64,000 nt of DNA from Gaiellasilicea sp963707575 (GTDB taxonomy: Bacteria; Actinomycetota; Thermoleophilia; Gaiellales; Gaiellaceae). The notes under the pieces were generated by a model that made no database searches, was not told the origin of the DNA, and saw only the letters and a list, made by a program, of their open reading frames with translations. The translations under genes were made by a program, and so were the position numbers. This document shows positions 13,947 to 25,909 of the stretch, in pieces. The stretch lies in the NCBI GenBank assembly GCA_963707575.1, contig OY970171.1:620001-684000 (forward strand). The letters run 5' to 3'. Position 1 is the stretch's first letter, and each line of letters begins with the position of its first letter.

Positions 13947-16664
13947 TCAGCGCAACGTGCGGGCCAGCTCCGTACGCGAGCGGATGCCGAGCTTCGCGTA
14001 GACGTGCGAGAGGTGCGTCTCGACCGTGCGCTCACCCAGGAAGAGCGCCGCGGCCACCTCCCGATTGGTCCTGCCTTCTGCGACGAGCGCCGCGACGCGC
14101 TGCTCGGCCGGAGTCAGCCCCTCCTCGCGCGTGCGACCACCGATGCTGCCGAGCTCGGCGCGCGCCTTCTCGACCCACGTCGCCGCCCCGAGTTGCTCAA
14201 AGCCGGCGAGTGCCGCCTCGATCGTCTCGCTGGCGCCGCGCTTCTGCCGCGCCCGTCGCCGGACGATCCCGAGTGCGAGCAGCGCTCGAGCCCGGCCGAA
14301 GAGATCGCCGACCGCCTCGTGCTGGGCAACCGCCCGCTGCAAGAGCAAAGTGGCGCGCTGGACGTTCCCCTGGGCGGCTGCGACGAGACCGCGGGAGCGC
14401 GTCACCTGGGCGAGGACCCACTCACGGCGAAGCCGCACGGCATCCGCTTCCCAGACGTCGAGGACTCGGATCGCGTCCCCGATCCGGCCCAGCTCGAGGA
14501 GCGTCTCGGCGTAGTCGTCGCTCCACCAGCGGCTGCTCGGCTCGCCCCAGCCGAGCGACGCGGCCCGCTCGTCGGCGCCGGCGAGCCAGCGCGCGGCGCC
14601 GGTCGCATCCCCGCTCCAGTGGGCGACGAGCCCGAGCACCGCCTGATGAACGGGTGGATACAGCGCGAACTGCTCGTCGGCCAGCTCGAGGGCTCGTTCC
14701 GAGTGCTCACGGGCGAGCTCGAGCTGCCCCCGATGAGCCGCGACGACGGCGATCGGAAGGAGGTCCGGCGGTGTCTCGAGTCTGTACTGGGTGAAGACGG
14801 TGTGCGCCCCGACGGCGTGCTCGGCTGCCAGCGCCCAGCGCCCGGCCCAGAGCTCGACCCAGGAAAGCCTCCAGAGCGCCTCCGCACTCGCCAGCTCGTC
14901 ACGCTCGTGCAGCAGGCGGTCCTCGAGCAGATCGCGGGCCTCGTCGAGGCGGAGGGAGGCGGCGAGGCTGCTCGCGACCGTCAACGTCGCGTCCTGGAGC
15001 AGCGACTCATCGCCGACGGCCTTCGCAAGCTCGCACGCGCGCAGGGCGAGTTGCGGCACCCTCGCGTCGCCGGATATGTAGCCGAGGGTGCATTGGAGCA
15101 CGAGGGCGTGCACTCGACGCGAGTCGTCGTCGAGCCCCTCGGCGAGCAGGAGCGCCGCGTCCGCGTGCTCGAGCGCTCGCACGAACCCACTCCTGAAGCG
15201 CGTCGACCACGCGAGCTGGCAGTGGATGTCCGCCTGGAGCGCTGGGCTCGAAGCCCCCGCGCGCAGAGCTTCCTCGAGCAGAGGGATGGACTCGTCGAGG
15301 CTCTCGAGCTCGGCAAGCAGGACGAGGGCCTCGGCGCGCTCTGATCCCGTCTGTGCCCGGGTCAGAAGATCCGCAACGATGCTCCGGGCGCGTGTCCACT
15401 CGCCTGCGATGCGGTGGGCATGCGCCGCCGCGAGAGCCCGGCGATGACGGTCGCCGTCCGCGTCCGGCGGCGTCAGCCGGAGCGCGTGTTCGCCGAGCTC
15501 GGCCGCGACGGCCAGCGCGCCACGGCTGACCGCCCTCGAGGCTGCTTCATCCAGGATGACGGCGACGCCGGCGTCCGGGCCGTCTGTCGCGAGAGCAAGG
15601 TGACGGGCGCGGACGAGCGGGTCGTCGACGATCGCCGCCAGACGTTCATGCAGCCACCGCCGCTCTTCGCCAGACACGCCTTGGTAGAGGACCGACGAGA
15701 GCAACGGGTGGGTGAAACGGATGCTCCCGTTCTCGCGCTCGATCACCTGCGCGCCCACGGCCGGCTCGAGCGCATCGGGAGCGATGCCGGCCCGCTCCAG
15801 GAGCGACACCGACGGTGTACCCAACGCCGACGCGAGCTCGAGTGCCTCGCGGGTGGAGACGGGGAGATCGGCGAGTCTCGCGCGCACGAGCTCTTCGAGC
15901 GTGTCGGGAACGGGCAGCGGCTGCAGCGGATCCACGTCTGCGCCGAGAGCACGGGCCAGTTCGAACGCGAAGAACGGGTTTCCTCCCGAACCCTCATGAA
16001 TGCGCAGCAACGTCTGGCGCGCGAAGGTCCTGCCGAGCCGGTCGGCCAGGAACCGATGGAGCGCGCCGACGCTGAGGGGGCCGATCACAACCGGCTGGAC
16101 GCTGTCTGCCCCGAATGCTCGCTCGAGCTCCGAAGGTTGCGCTCTTTCGACGCGCCGCCGCGTCAGGAGCAGAAGCACCCGATCGGCGGCCATCCGTCGC
16201 AGCGCGAAGGCGAGCGCGCTCGCCGAGGACGCATCGACCCACTGGATGTCGTCGACGGCGAGTACGACCGGCGTCCGTTCGGCGAGCGCCTGCAGGGCCG
16301 TCCGAACCGCGACGCCGAGCGTCCGCGGATCGACCGGTTGCTCGGAGGCTTCGTCCAGGAGCAGCGCGGCCTCGAGCGCGCGCCGTCTCGGCGCCGGCAA
16401 GGCGGGTAACACCTCGTCGAGCACCTCCTCGAAGAGATCGCCGAGCACGACGTGCGCCAGCCCGCGCTCCGCCTCGGCGGGCCGCGCGGTCAGTACTCGT
16501 TGCCCTCGCTCGCGGGCGGCCTCGACCCCGGCCATCCACAGCGTCGACTTGCCGATCCCGGCCTCGCCCTCGAGCACGATCGCGGTCGGCTCCTCGCCCG
16601 CACCGTCGAGGAACGCGTGCAACGCGGCGAGCTCGTCCTCCCTGCCGACGATCTCCACTGCCAC
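13947..16664 (-). CDS. ATPase-LuxR (LAL-type) transcriptional regulator 2
   Basis: 905 residues. N-terminal EIVGREDELAALHAFLDG, Walker A GEAGIGKST, Walker B region VVLAVDDIQWVD, helical repeat middle and a C-terminal LuxR domain GLTPAEQRVAALVAEGRTNR followed by REVAAALFLGERTVETHLSH. GTG 16664 is chosen because the upstream sequence and first codons match the only possible start of regulator 3 (19462); GTG 16658 has the better-placed GGGAGG. The C-terminal 60 residues are nearly identical to those of the adjacent regulator 3, indicating tandem duplication or gene conversion. Confidence 0.88.
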   Translation of the reverse strand: MAVEIVGREDELAALHAFLDGAGEEPTAIVLEGEAGIGKSTLWMAGVEAARERGQRVLTARPAEAERGLAHVVLGDLFEEVLDEVLPALPAPRRRALEAALLLDEASEQPVDPRTLGVAVRTALQALAERTPVVLAVDDIQWVDASSASALAFALRRMAADRVLLLLTRRRVERAQPSELERAFGADSVQPVVIGPLSVGALHRFLADRLGRTFARQTLLRIHEGSGGNPFFAFELARALGADVDPLQPLPVPDTLEELVRARLADLPVSTREALELASALGTPSVSLLERAGIAPDALEPAVGAQVIERENGSIRFTHPLLSSVLYQGVSGEERRWLHERLAAIVDDPLVRARHLALATDGPDAGVAVILDEAASRAVSRGALAVAAELGEHALRLTPPDADGDRHRRALAAAHAHRIAGEWTRARSIVADLLTRAQTGSERAEALVLLAELESLDESIPLLEEALRAGASSPALQADIHCQLAWSTRFRSGFVRALEHADAALLLAEGLDDDSRRVHALVLQCTLGYISGDARVPQLALRACELAKAVGDESLLQDATLTVASSLAASLRLDEARDLLEDRLLHERDELASAEALWRLSWVELWAGRWALAAEHAVGAHTVFTQYRLETPPDLLPIAVVAAHRGQLELAREHSERALELADEQFALYPPVHQAVLGLVAHWSGDATGAARWLAGADERAASLGWGEPSSRWWSDDYAETLLELGRIGDAIRVLDVWEADAVRLRREWVLAQVTRSRGLVAAAQGNVQRATLLLQRAVAQHEAVGDLFGRARALLALGIVRRRARQKRGASETIEAALAGFEQLGAATWVEKARAELGSIGGRTREEGLTPAEQRVAALVAEGRTNREVAAALFLGERTVETHLSHVYAKLGIRSRTELARTLR

Positions 16665-16716
16665 CTCCCGCCCATCCTGACAGCGCGCGAGGGCGAATTC
16701 GAACCGCTCGGTCAGC

Positions 16717-17097
16717 TCAGTGCAGAGTGCGTGCCAGCTCGGTGCGCGAGCGGATGCCGAGCTTGGCGTAGACGTGCGAGAGATGGGTCTCCACGGTGCG
16801 TTCACCGAGGAAGAGCGCCGCCGCGACCTCGCGGTTCGTCCGCCCTTCGGCGACGAGTGCCGCGACGCGCTGCTCGGCCGGCGTCAGGCCGTTCGCCCGG
16901 GCGCGACCGCCGATGCTGCCGAGCTCTCCGCGCGCCCTCTCAGCCCACCCGGAGGCGCCGATCGCCTCGAACCCCGCCAGGGCCGCCTCGATCGCCTCGC
17001 GCGCCGACCGCTTTTGTCGCGCGCGCCTCCTGGTCGCGCCCAGGAGGAGCAGTGCCCTCGACCGGCCGAACGGATCGCCGACCTCCTCGTGCCGCAC
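16717..17097 (-). CDS. LuxR regulator 3, C-terminal part (after frameshift)
   Basis: 126 residues carrying the end of the helical region (VGDPFGRSRALLLLGATRRR) and the complete LuxR helix-turn-helix (GLTPAEQRVAALVAEGRTNR, then VAAALFLGERTVETHLSHVY). It is in a different frame from the N-terminal part at 17135-19462, but by comparison with regulator 2 it is the continuation of the same protein. An upstream extension of this frame (DVAGAIALLEEAIVRHEE) bridges back to the break. On its own it would be a DNA-binding fragment. It may not be translated separately if the frameshift is a sequence error. Confidence 0.7.
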   Translation of the reverse strand: MRHEEVGDPFGRSRALLLLGATRRRARQKRSAREAIEAALAGFEAIGASGWAERARGELGSIGGRARANGLTPAEQRVAALVAEGRTNREVAAALFLGERTVETHLSHVYAKLGIRSRTELARTLH

Positions 17098-17134
17098 GAT
17101 CGCCTCCTCGAGCAGCGCGATCGCGCCGGCGACG

Positions 17135-19462
17135 TCACCGTCGCTTGGCCGCGACGAGCCCGCGGCAGCGGACGATCTCCGGGATCGCCCAGCGATGCCC
17201 GAGCTTCGTCGCTTGTGCTTCCCACTCTGCGAGCAGCTCCCGTGCGTCGTCTACGCGGCCGACCTCGAGCAGCGACTCGACGTGATCTGCGGAGTGGGTG
17301 GCGATCGAACGGGAGAAACCCGACGCCAGCCGGCTCTGATCGAAAGCCTCGAAGCGCTCGATCGCGCGCATCGGTTCCCCCGCCCAGCGATCCAGGGAGC
17401 CGAGGAGGGCGGTGTGAAAACGGCCGGCCGCCTCGCCTCCCCGGGCCTCGACAAAGGCGCAAGCGCGCTCGGCGAGCTCTCGGGCCAGCGCCTCCTCGCC
17501 CTGGAAGGCAGCGGCCTGCGCGACCGGCGCGATCACGATCGGGTCGTCCTCCAGCTCCGGGCCTCCGTACTGCAGCGTGATCTCCCGCGACCGGTCCGCG
17601 TGCTCGCGCGCCAGCGCCAGGCGGCCTCCTCGCACTTCGACGAGCGCGAGATACCAGAGGAAGCCCGCTGCTGCCGGCTCGTTCCGCTCCACCACCGCGG
17701 CTAGCTCGGTGCCGAGCACGTGCCTCGCCTCGTCGATCCGCCCCGACCAGTAGAGGCAATGGCCCAGGGCGACCGCAGCTTCGCCGATCGCGCTCGCGTC
17801 CCCGGATCGCCGAGCAAGGTCGACGGCGCGTTGGCCGAGCGCGAACGACTCGGGCTCACCTTGGTTGTAACGGACGATTGCCAGCGCCGCGAGCGCCCGG
17901 GCCGTGAGCCCGTCGTCGCCGAGCTGCTCGCCGAGCCTGACCGCCTCGCGCGCGTGCTCCTCCGCGACCGCAAGTCCCTCGGTGACGCGCAGGCTGTGCG
18001 CCAGCACCTCGTGGATCTGCAGCTCGAGCTCCGGATCGCCGTCCGACTCGCGCAGCGCCTCGCGCAGGTGCTCGACCGCGGTCGGCATCGCGCCGGCCCT
18101 GCTCTCGAGGTCTCCGAGCAGCGCCAGCGCCTCCGCGCGCGGCCGACCGGGGCGCGCCTGCTCGAGCAGCTCACGGGTGAGGACGAACCCGCGCTCGGCC
18201 GAGCCCGCTGCAAGATGGTCTTTCGCGGCCCACACGACGCGACGACGCCGGTCGTCCTCCCGGTCGGGCGGGGTGAGTCTCCCGGCCGCCTCGCCGAGCT
18301 CCGCCGCGACGGCCGGAGCACCGCGCGCCCTCGCCAGCTCGGCCGCATCGTCCAGCAGCCGCGCGGTCTCGGCGTCCGGTTCCTCCAGCGCCGCCGCGAG
18401 GTGGCGGGCGCGGCTGACAGGCTCGTGGCTGACCGTGGCCACGAGCCTGTGGGCGGTGCGTCGCTCGGCGCCCGTGGCCCCGGCGATCACCGAAGACGCG
18501 AGGAGAGGATGGACGAACCTGACCTCCCCGTTCGCGAGGTCGAGCACCTGTGCCGCAACGGCCGGCTCCAGCGTCCGCGCGGCGATGCCGGCCGCCTCGA
18601 TCAGCTCGATCCTGGGCGCACCGACGACGGCGACGACGAGCAGCGCCGCCCTCGTCTCCTCGCTGAGCGCGCCGAGCCGTTGCCCGACGAGGTACTCGAG
18701 GGAGTCCGGCACGGGGAGCGGCTGGGAGGGATCGACGGGGACGGCCGCCGCGTCGAGGGCACGGGCGAGCTCCAGCGCATAGAACGGATTCCCACCCGAA
18801 ACCTCGTGCAGGCGCAGCATCGTCGGGCGCGGGAACATCCGGCCGAGCCGATCGCGAATCAGGCTCTGGACCGCGCCTAGGCTGAGCGGGCCGACCGACA
18901 GACGCTCGACGTCTCCGGGCAGGGCCAGCTCGAGCGTCGAGACCCCGTCGCCCCGGCGCGCGACGAGCACCCGGACGGGCTCGCGATCGAGCCGCCGGAG
19001 CGCGAACGCCAGCGCGGCAGCAGACGACGAGTCGAGCCACTGGACGTCGTCGACCGCGATCACGATCGAGCTGCGTTCGGCGAGCGCCACCACCACGTCG
19101 TGCACCGCGACCGCCAGCGCACGCGGATCGGCCGGTGCGGCGCCGTCGCCTTCCAGCAGCAGCGCCGCCTCGAGCGCCTGTCGCCTCGGCGGCGAGAGCT
19201 CGTCCAGTACCTCGGCCGCGCAGTCGCCGAGCAGGTCACCGAGCCCGGCGTGCGCAAGTCCCTGCTCGGCCTCCGCCGGTCGGGCGATGAGCACGCGCAG
19301 GGACCGCTCCTCTGCGGTCTCGACGCCCGTGAGCCAGAGCGTCGACTTGCCGATGCCGGCCTCGCCTTCGAGCACGACCGAGGCCGGCCCCTCGCCCGCC
19401 CCGTCGAAGAAGGCGTGCAGCGCGGCGACCTCATCCTCCCGGCCGACGATCTCGTGTGCCAC
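17135..19462 (-). CDS. LuxR regulator 3, N-terminal ATPase part (frameshifted)
   Basis: 775 residues: EIVGREDEVAALHAFFDG, Walker A GEAGIGKST, IVIAVDDVQWLD and the helical middle, ending abruptly after CRGLVAAKRR at a TGA. Regulator 2 continues here with GLVAAAQGNVQRA; regulator 3 resumes in another frame as GDVAGA. One surplus base between about 17138 and 17147 explains this. Restored, the protein would be 914 residues (16717-19462). Start GTG 19462 is the only in-frame option near IVGRED. As written, the product lacks its DNA-binding domain. Confidence 0.8.
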   Translation of the reverse strand: MAHEIVGREDEVAALHAFFDGAGEGPASVVLEGEAGIGKSTLWLTGVETAEERSLRVLIARPAEAEQGLAHAGLGDLLGDCAAEVLDELSPPRRQALEAALLLEGDGAAPADPRALAVAVHDVVVALAERSSIVIAVDDVQWLDSSSAAALAFALRRLDREPVRVLVARRGDGVSTLELALPGDVERLSVGPLSLGAVQSLIRDRLGRMFPRPTMLRLHEVSGGNPFYALELARALDAAAVPVDPSQPLPVPDSLEYLVGQRLGALSEETRAALLVVAVVGAPRIELIEAAGIAARTLEPAVAAQVLDLANGEVRFVHPLLASSVIAGATGAERRTAHRLVATVSHEPVSRARHLAAALEEPDAETARLLDDAAELARARGAPAVAAELGEAAGRLTPPDREDDRRRRVVWAAKDHLAAGSAERGFVLTRELLEQARPGRPRAEALALLGDLESRAGAMPTAVEHLREALRESDGDPELELQIHEVLAHSLRVTEGLAVAEEHAREAVRLGEQLGDDGLTARALAALAIVRYNQGEPESFALGQRAVDLARRSGDASAIGEAAVALGHCLYWSGRIDEARHVLGTELAAVVERNEPAAAGFLWYLALVEVRGGRLALAREHADRSREITLQYGGPELEDDPIVIAPVAQAAAFQGEEALARELAERACAFVEARGGEAAGRFHTALLGSLDRWAGEPMRAIERFEAFDQSRLASGFSRSIATHSADHVESLLEVGRVDDARELLAEWEAQATKLGHRWAIPEIVRCRGLVAAKRR

Positions 19463-19511
19463 CTCGCGCCAATGCTGACACGGCGCGGCGGCGATATCGA
19501 GCGCGGTAACG

Positions 19512-21974
<2,463 letters not shown>

Positions 21975-21977
21975 GCG

Positions 21978-22343
21978 TTACCTCTTGGCGGGGTGCTGGG
22001 GCTGCTGGTAGAGGACGATCTCTCGCTTGTAGGTGCGGTGAACGGTCCGGATCTCCTCGCGTAGCTCGCGCTCGAGTCGGTTCATCCGAGCCTGCATGCG
22101 CCGGAGCTCGTCCTCCAGCCGCAGCACGTGCTCGACGCCGGCGAGATTGAGGCCGAGCTCGGTCGTGAGCCGCTGGATCACGCGCAGCCGCTCGAGGTCG
22201 GCCTCGGAGTAGAGCCGTGTGTTGCCGGCGGTGCGCTGCGGCCGGACGAGCCCCTTCGCCTCGTACATGCGCAGCGTCTGCTGATGCATGCCGACGAGCT
22301 CGGCGGCAACCGAAATCATGTACCTGGGCCGGTCGTCGGTCAC
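21978..22343 (-). CDS. hspR: HspR, MerR-family heat-shock repressor
   Basis: 121 residues. Winged-helix MerR domain with YMISVAAELVGMHQQTLRMY and EAKGLVRPQRTAGNTRLYSE, typical of HspR, followed by a coiled-coil helix LRRMQARMNRLERELREE and a basic tail. HspR binds inverted repeats upstream of dnaK and clpB operons with DnaK as co-repressor. It overlaps dnaJ by 4 bp and precedes clpB by 3 nt. The gene order dnaK-grpE-dnaJ-hspR matches Streptomyces and Mycobacterium, with clpB added here to the same transcript. Confidence 0.93.
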   Translation of the reverse strand: MTDDRPRYMISVAAELVGMHQQTLRMYEAKGLVRPQRTAGNTRLYSEADLERLRVIQRLTTELGLNLAGVEHVLRLEDELRRMQARMNRLERELREEIRTVHRTYKREIVLYQQPQHPAKR

Positions 22344-23392
22344 GGCTGCACCTTCCGCAGCTCCTCCAGCAGCTCGCGCTCCTGCTTCGACACCTGCTCG
22401 GGAACGATCAGCTTCAGCCGGGCAAGCAGGTCGCCCTTCCCGTCGCCCTTCAGCCTCGGGGCCCCGCGGCCCTTGACCTTCAGCAGCTTTCCGTGCTGGG
22501 AGCCGGCCGGGACCTTCAGCGAGATCGTGCCCTCGGGCGTCGGCACCTCGACGGACGCGCCGAGCGCCGCATCCGCGAAGCTGACGGGGACGTCGACGAT
22601 CAGGTCGGCACCGCGGCGCTCGTACACCGGCGAGTCGGCGACGCGCGCGACGACGTACAGGTCGCCCGCGGGGCCGCCGTTTCGGCCCTGCTCGCCGCGG
22701 CCCTTGAGCCGGATCTTCGTCCCGTCCTTGGCCCCGGCCGGGATCTTCACCTGGAACGTCTTTTGCACCCGCTCGCGTCCGCTACCGCCGCAGGTGTGGC
22801 AGGGCTGCTCGATCACCGTGCCGTTGCCGCGGCAGCGCGGGCACGGGTGCGAGAGCGAGAAGAGGCCCTGCGAGTCCGAGACGATGCCACGGCCGTTGCA
22901 CTGCGGGCACACGATCGGGGCAGTGCCCGGCTCGGCGCCGGAGCCGCCGCAGGTGTGGCACGCGGTCTCGAGGTTCGCGCGCACGGGAGCCTGCACGCCC
23001 TTCAGCGAGTCCTCGAACGAGACGTGCACCTCGGTCTGCAGGTCGGCCCCGCGCTCGGGCTGCGGCGCACGCCCGCGGCCGAAGCCGCCCCCGCCGCCGA
23101 AGAGACCGCCGAAGAGATCGGAGAGGTCGAAGTCGGCGAACTGCGGCCCTCCCCCGCCGGACGGGCCACCCATGCGCCCGTTCGCGGAGCCGTACGTGTC
23201 GTACTGCTTGCGCTTCTCCGGATCGGAGAGCACGTCGTACGCCGTCTGCACCTCCTTGAACTTCTCCTCCGCGGCGGCGTCGCCGGGGTTCGCGTCGGGA
23301 TGATGCTCGCGCGCGAGCTTGCGATAGGCCTTCTTGATCTCGTCGGCCGACGCGTTCTTGGGCACGCCGAGGGTGTCGTACGGAGACGCCAT
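22340..23392 (-). CDS. dnaJ: DnaJ (Hsp40) co-chaperone
   Basis: 350 residues. J-domain with EHHPDANPG (HPD stimulates DnaK ATPase), a Gly/Phe-rich linker (FGGLFGGGGGFGRGR), four zinc-binding CxxCxGxG repeats (CHTCGGSG, CPQCNGRG, CPRCRGNG, CHTCGGSG) and the C-terminal client-binding domains. Type I DnaJ, complete. Lies 3 nt after grpE and overlaps hspR. Confidence 0.96.
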   Translation of the reverse strand: MASPYDTLGVPKNASADEIKKAYRKLAREHHPDANPGDAAAEEKFKEVQTAYDVLSDPEKRKQYDTYGSANGRMGGPSGGGGPQFADFDLSDLFGGLFGGGGGFGRGRAPQPERGADLQTEVHVSFEDSLKGVQAPVRANLETACHTCGGSGAEPGTAPIVCPQCNGRGIVSDSQGLFSLSHPCPRCRGNGTVIEQPCHTCGGSGRERVQKTFQVKIPAGAKDGTKIRLKGRGEQGRNGGPAGDLYVVARVADSPVYERRGADLIVDVPVSFADAALGASVEVPTPEGTISLKVPAGSQHGKLLKVKGRGAPRLKGDGKGDLLARLKLIVPEQVSKQERELLEELRKVQP

Positions 23393-23395
23393 TGC

Positions 23396-23911
23396 TCAGT
23401 CGCTATCGACCTGGGCGACGATCACCCTCGCTGGACGGAGCACGCGCTCGCCCAGCTTGTAGCCCTTCTGCAGCACCTGGAGGACATCGCCCTCCTCGGC
23501 ACCCTCGCCGGGTTGGGTCAGGAGCGCCTCGTGCACGTGCGGGTCGAACGTTCCCTCTGCTTCGATCTCCGTCAGCCCGTGCCGCTCGAGCACGCCCGAG
23601 AGCGAGCGGTGCACGAGCTGGACGCCCTCCTCGAGCTTCGCCTCCTCGTGCTGGGCCGCCGCCTCGAGAGCGCGCTCGAGGTCGTCGAGCACCGGGAGGA
23701 GCTCGTTCAGCAGCCGCTCGTTCGCACGCTTCGTCAGCTCCGCGTGCTCGCGCGCGACGCGCTTGCGGTAGTTGTCGAAGTCGGCTGCGAGCCGCAGGTA
23801 GGAGTCGTCCGGCGCGGGAGCCGGCTCCTCGGCCGGCTCCTCCACGACGGTCTCGTCCTCGTCCGCGACGTCCCGGTCTTCGACGCGATCCTCGAAGGGC
23901 TGGTCGGTCAC
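23396..23911 (-). CDS. grpE: GrpE nucleotide-exchange factor
   Basis: 171 residues. Acidic N-terminus (DEDETVVEEPAEEP), long helix starting DSYLRLAADFDNYRKRVARE, and the beta-domain with GVQLVHRSLSGVLERHGLTE and VLQVLQKGYKLGERVLRPA. Acts on DnaK to release ADP. GTG start overlaps the dnaK stop (GTGA), so synthesis is coupled to dnaK. Confidence 0.95.
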   Translation of the reverse strand: MTDQPFEDRVEDRDVADEDETVVEEPAEEPAPAPDDSYLRLAADFDNYRKRVAREHAELTKRANERLLNELLPVLDDLERALEAAAQHEEAKLEEGVQLVHRSLSGVLERHGLTEIEAEGTFDPHVHEALLTQPGEGAEEGDVLQVLQKGYKLGERVLRPARVIVAQVDSD

Positions 23912-25833
23912 GACCGCGTCGCCTTCTCGTCTTCGTCGACGACCTCGTAGTCCGCGTCCTCGATCACCTCGTCCTCGGCCGTGGCGCCGTCGGTTGTGCC
24001 CGACCCCGCCGCCTGAGACTGGGCCTGCGCCGACGCCTGCGCGTAGAGCACGTCGGCGAGCTTCCGGGACGCCTCGTTCAGCGCCTCCGTCTTGGCGTTG
24101 ATCTCGCCCACGTCCGTCGACTCGAGCGCGGTGCGGAGCTCCATGATCCGGCCCTCGATCGTCGCCGCGTCGGACTCCTCGAGCTTGTCGCGGTGCTCCT
24201 TGAGCGAGCGCTCGGTCTGGTAGGCGAGGTTCTCCGCGGCGTTGCGCGCGTCGGCGAGCTCGCGCAGCTTGTGCGCTTCCCCCGCGTGGGCCTCGGCGTC
24301 CGCGACCATCCGCTGCACCTCGTCCTCGGACAGGCCGGAGCCGCCCTCGATCTTGATCTGCTGCTCGTTGCCGGTGCCGTGATCCTTGGCCGAGACGTGG
24401 ATGATCCCGTTCGCGTCGATGTCGAACGTGACCTCGATCTGCGGCATCCCCCGCGGCGCCGGCGGAATGCCGACGAGCTGGAACTTGCCGAGCGTCTTGT
24501 TATAGGTCGCCATCTCCGACTCGCCCTGAAGCACGTGGATCTCCACCGACGGCTGGTTGTCCTCCGCGGTCGAGAAGTTCTCCGAGCGCTTCGTCGGGAT
24601 GGTCGTGTTGCGCTCGATCAGCGGCGTGAAGACTCCGCCCTTCGTCTCGATCCCGAGCGACAGCGGGGTGACGTCGAGCAGGAGCACGTCCTTGACGTCG
24701 CCCTTGAGCACGCCCGCCTGGATGGCCGCGCCGACGGCGACGACCTCGTCCGGGTTGACGCCCTTGTGCGGCTCCTTGCCGAGCAGCTCCTTGACCTGCT
24801 CCTGCACCGCCGGCATGCGCGTCATGCCGCCGACGAGGATGACGTGGTCGATCTTCGAGGCGTCGAGCCCCGCGTCCTTGAGGGCGGCCTTCGTCGGGCC
24901 GACCGTCCGCTCGACCAGGTCGGCGGTGATCTCGCCGAGCTTGGCGCGGGTCAGCTGGAGGTCGAGATGCTTCGGCCCCTCCTGCGTGGCGGTGACGAAC
25001 GGCAGGTTGATCTGCGTCGTCATCGTCGAGCTGAGCTCGATCTTCGCCTTCTCGGCGGCCTCGTAGAGCCGCTGCAGCGCCATCTTGTCGGCGGCGAGGT
25101 CGATCCCCTGGTCGCGCTTGAACTCCGCCACCATCCAGTCGACGATCGCCTTGTCGAAGTTGTCGCCGCCGAGATGGTTGTCGCCGTTCGTCGACTTGAC
25201 CTCGAAGACGCCGTCGCCGAGCTCGAGCACGGACACGTCGAACGTGCCGCCGCCGAGGTCGAAGACGAGGATCGTCTGGTCGGCGCCCTCCTTGTCGAGG
25301 CCGTACGCGAGCGCGGCAGCGGTGGGCTCGTTGATGATCCGCAGCACGTTCAGGCCGGCGATCTTGCCGGCGTCCTTCGTCGCCTCGCGCTGCGCGTTGT
25401 TGAAGTACGCGGGCACGGTGACGACGGCGTCGGTGACGGTCTCGCCGAGGTAGGCCTCAGCGTCCGCCTTCAGCTTCTGGAGGATCATCGCGCTGATCTC
25501 CTCCGGCGCGTACTGCTTGCCCTCGACCTCGACGCGCGCGTCGCCGTTCTCGCCCTTCGCGACCTCATACGGGACGATCGTCATCTCCTCCGAGACCTCG
25601 TCCCACTTGCGGCCGACGAAGCGCTTGATCGAGAAGATCGTGTTCTGCGGGTTCGTCACCTGCTGGCGCCGGGCGGGCGCGCCGACGAGCCGCTGGCCGT
25701 CCTTCGTGAACGCGACGACGGACGGGGTCGTGCGCCCGCCCTCCGCGTTCGGGATCACGGTCGGCTCGCCGCCCTCGAGCACGGCAATACAGCTGTTCGT
25801 CGTCCCGAGGTCGATTCCGATGGTCTTCGCCAT
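23908..25833 (-). CDS. dnaK: DnaK (Hsp70) chaperone
   Basis: 641 residues. All Hsp70 signatures: IGIDLGTTNSCIAVLEGG, VFDLGGGTFDVSVLE and VILVGGMTRMPAVQ, then the substrate-binding domain (VLLLDVTPLSLGIETKGG) and helical lid ending in an acidic tail (EDEVIEDADYEVVDEDE). First gene of the dnaK-grpE-dnaJ-hspR-clpB operon. ATG 25833 is preceded by AAGGAG at 9 nt. Regulation by HspR is expected from the operon content. Confidence 0.98.
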   Translation of the reverse strand: MAKTIGIDLGTTNSCIAVLEGGEPTVIPNAEGGRTTPSVVAFTKDGQRLVGAPARRQQVTNPQNTIFSIKRFVGRKWDEVSEEMTIVPYEVAKGENGDARVEVEGKQYAPEEISAMILQKLKADAEAYLGETVTDAVVTVPAYFNNAQREATKDAGKIAGLNVLRIINEPTAAALAYGLDKEGADQTILVFDLGGGTFDVSVLELGDGVFEVKSTNGDNHLGGDNFDKAIVDWMVAEFKRDQGIDLAADKMALQRLYEAAEKAKIELSSTMTTQINLPFVTATQEGPKHLDLQLTRAKLGEITADLVERTVGPTKAALKDAGLDASKIDHVILVGGMTRMPAVQEQVKELLGKEPHKGVNPDEVVAVGAAIQAGVLKGDVKDVLLLDVTPLSLGIETKGGVFTPLIERNTTIPTKRSENFSTAEDNQPSVEIHVLQGESEMATYNKTLGKFQLVGIPPAPRGMPQIEVTFDIDANGIIHVSAKDHGTGNEQQIKIEGGSGLSEDEVQRMVADAEAHAGEAHKLRELADARNAAENLAYQTERSLKEHRDKLEESDAATIEGRIMELRTALESTDVGEINAKTEALNEASRKLADVLYAQASAQAQSQAAGSGTTDGATAEDEVIEDADYEVVDEDEKATRS

Positions 25834-25882
25834 GCGTCGTTTCTCCTTCTGTTTCGTCTGTTTCTCGGATCTCGCTAAGAAA

Positions 25883-25905
25883 ATCTGAGTGAGAGAGTAG
25901 CAGAT
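25883..25905 (-). promoter_or_regulatory. Possible HspR operator upstream of dnaK
   Basis: An inverted repeat ATCTG-N13-CAGAT lies 50 bp before dnaK and contains CTGAGT, similar to the left half (CTTGAGT) of the HspR box. The right half does not match the consensus, so this is a weak candidate resting mainly on position. Confidence 0.25.
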
Positions 25906-25909
25906 CGAG

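Noticed and set aside
23392..25878. 828-codon open frame opposite grpE and dnaK
   Set aside because: Pure antisense shadow of two unmistakable chaperone genes.
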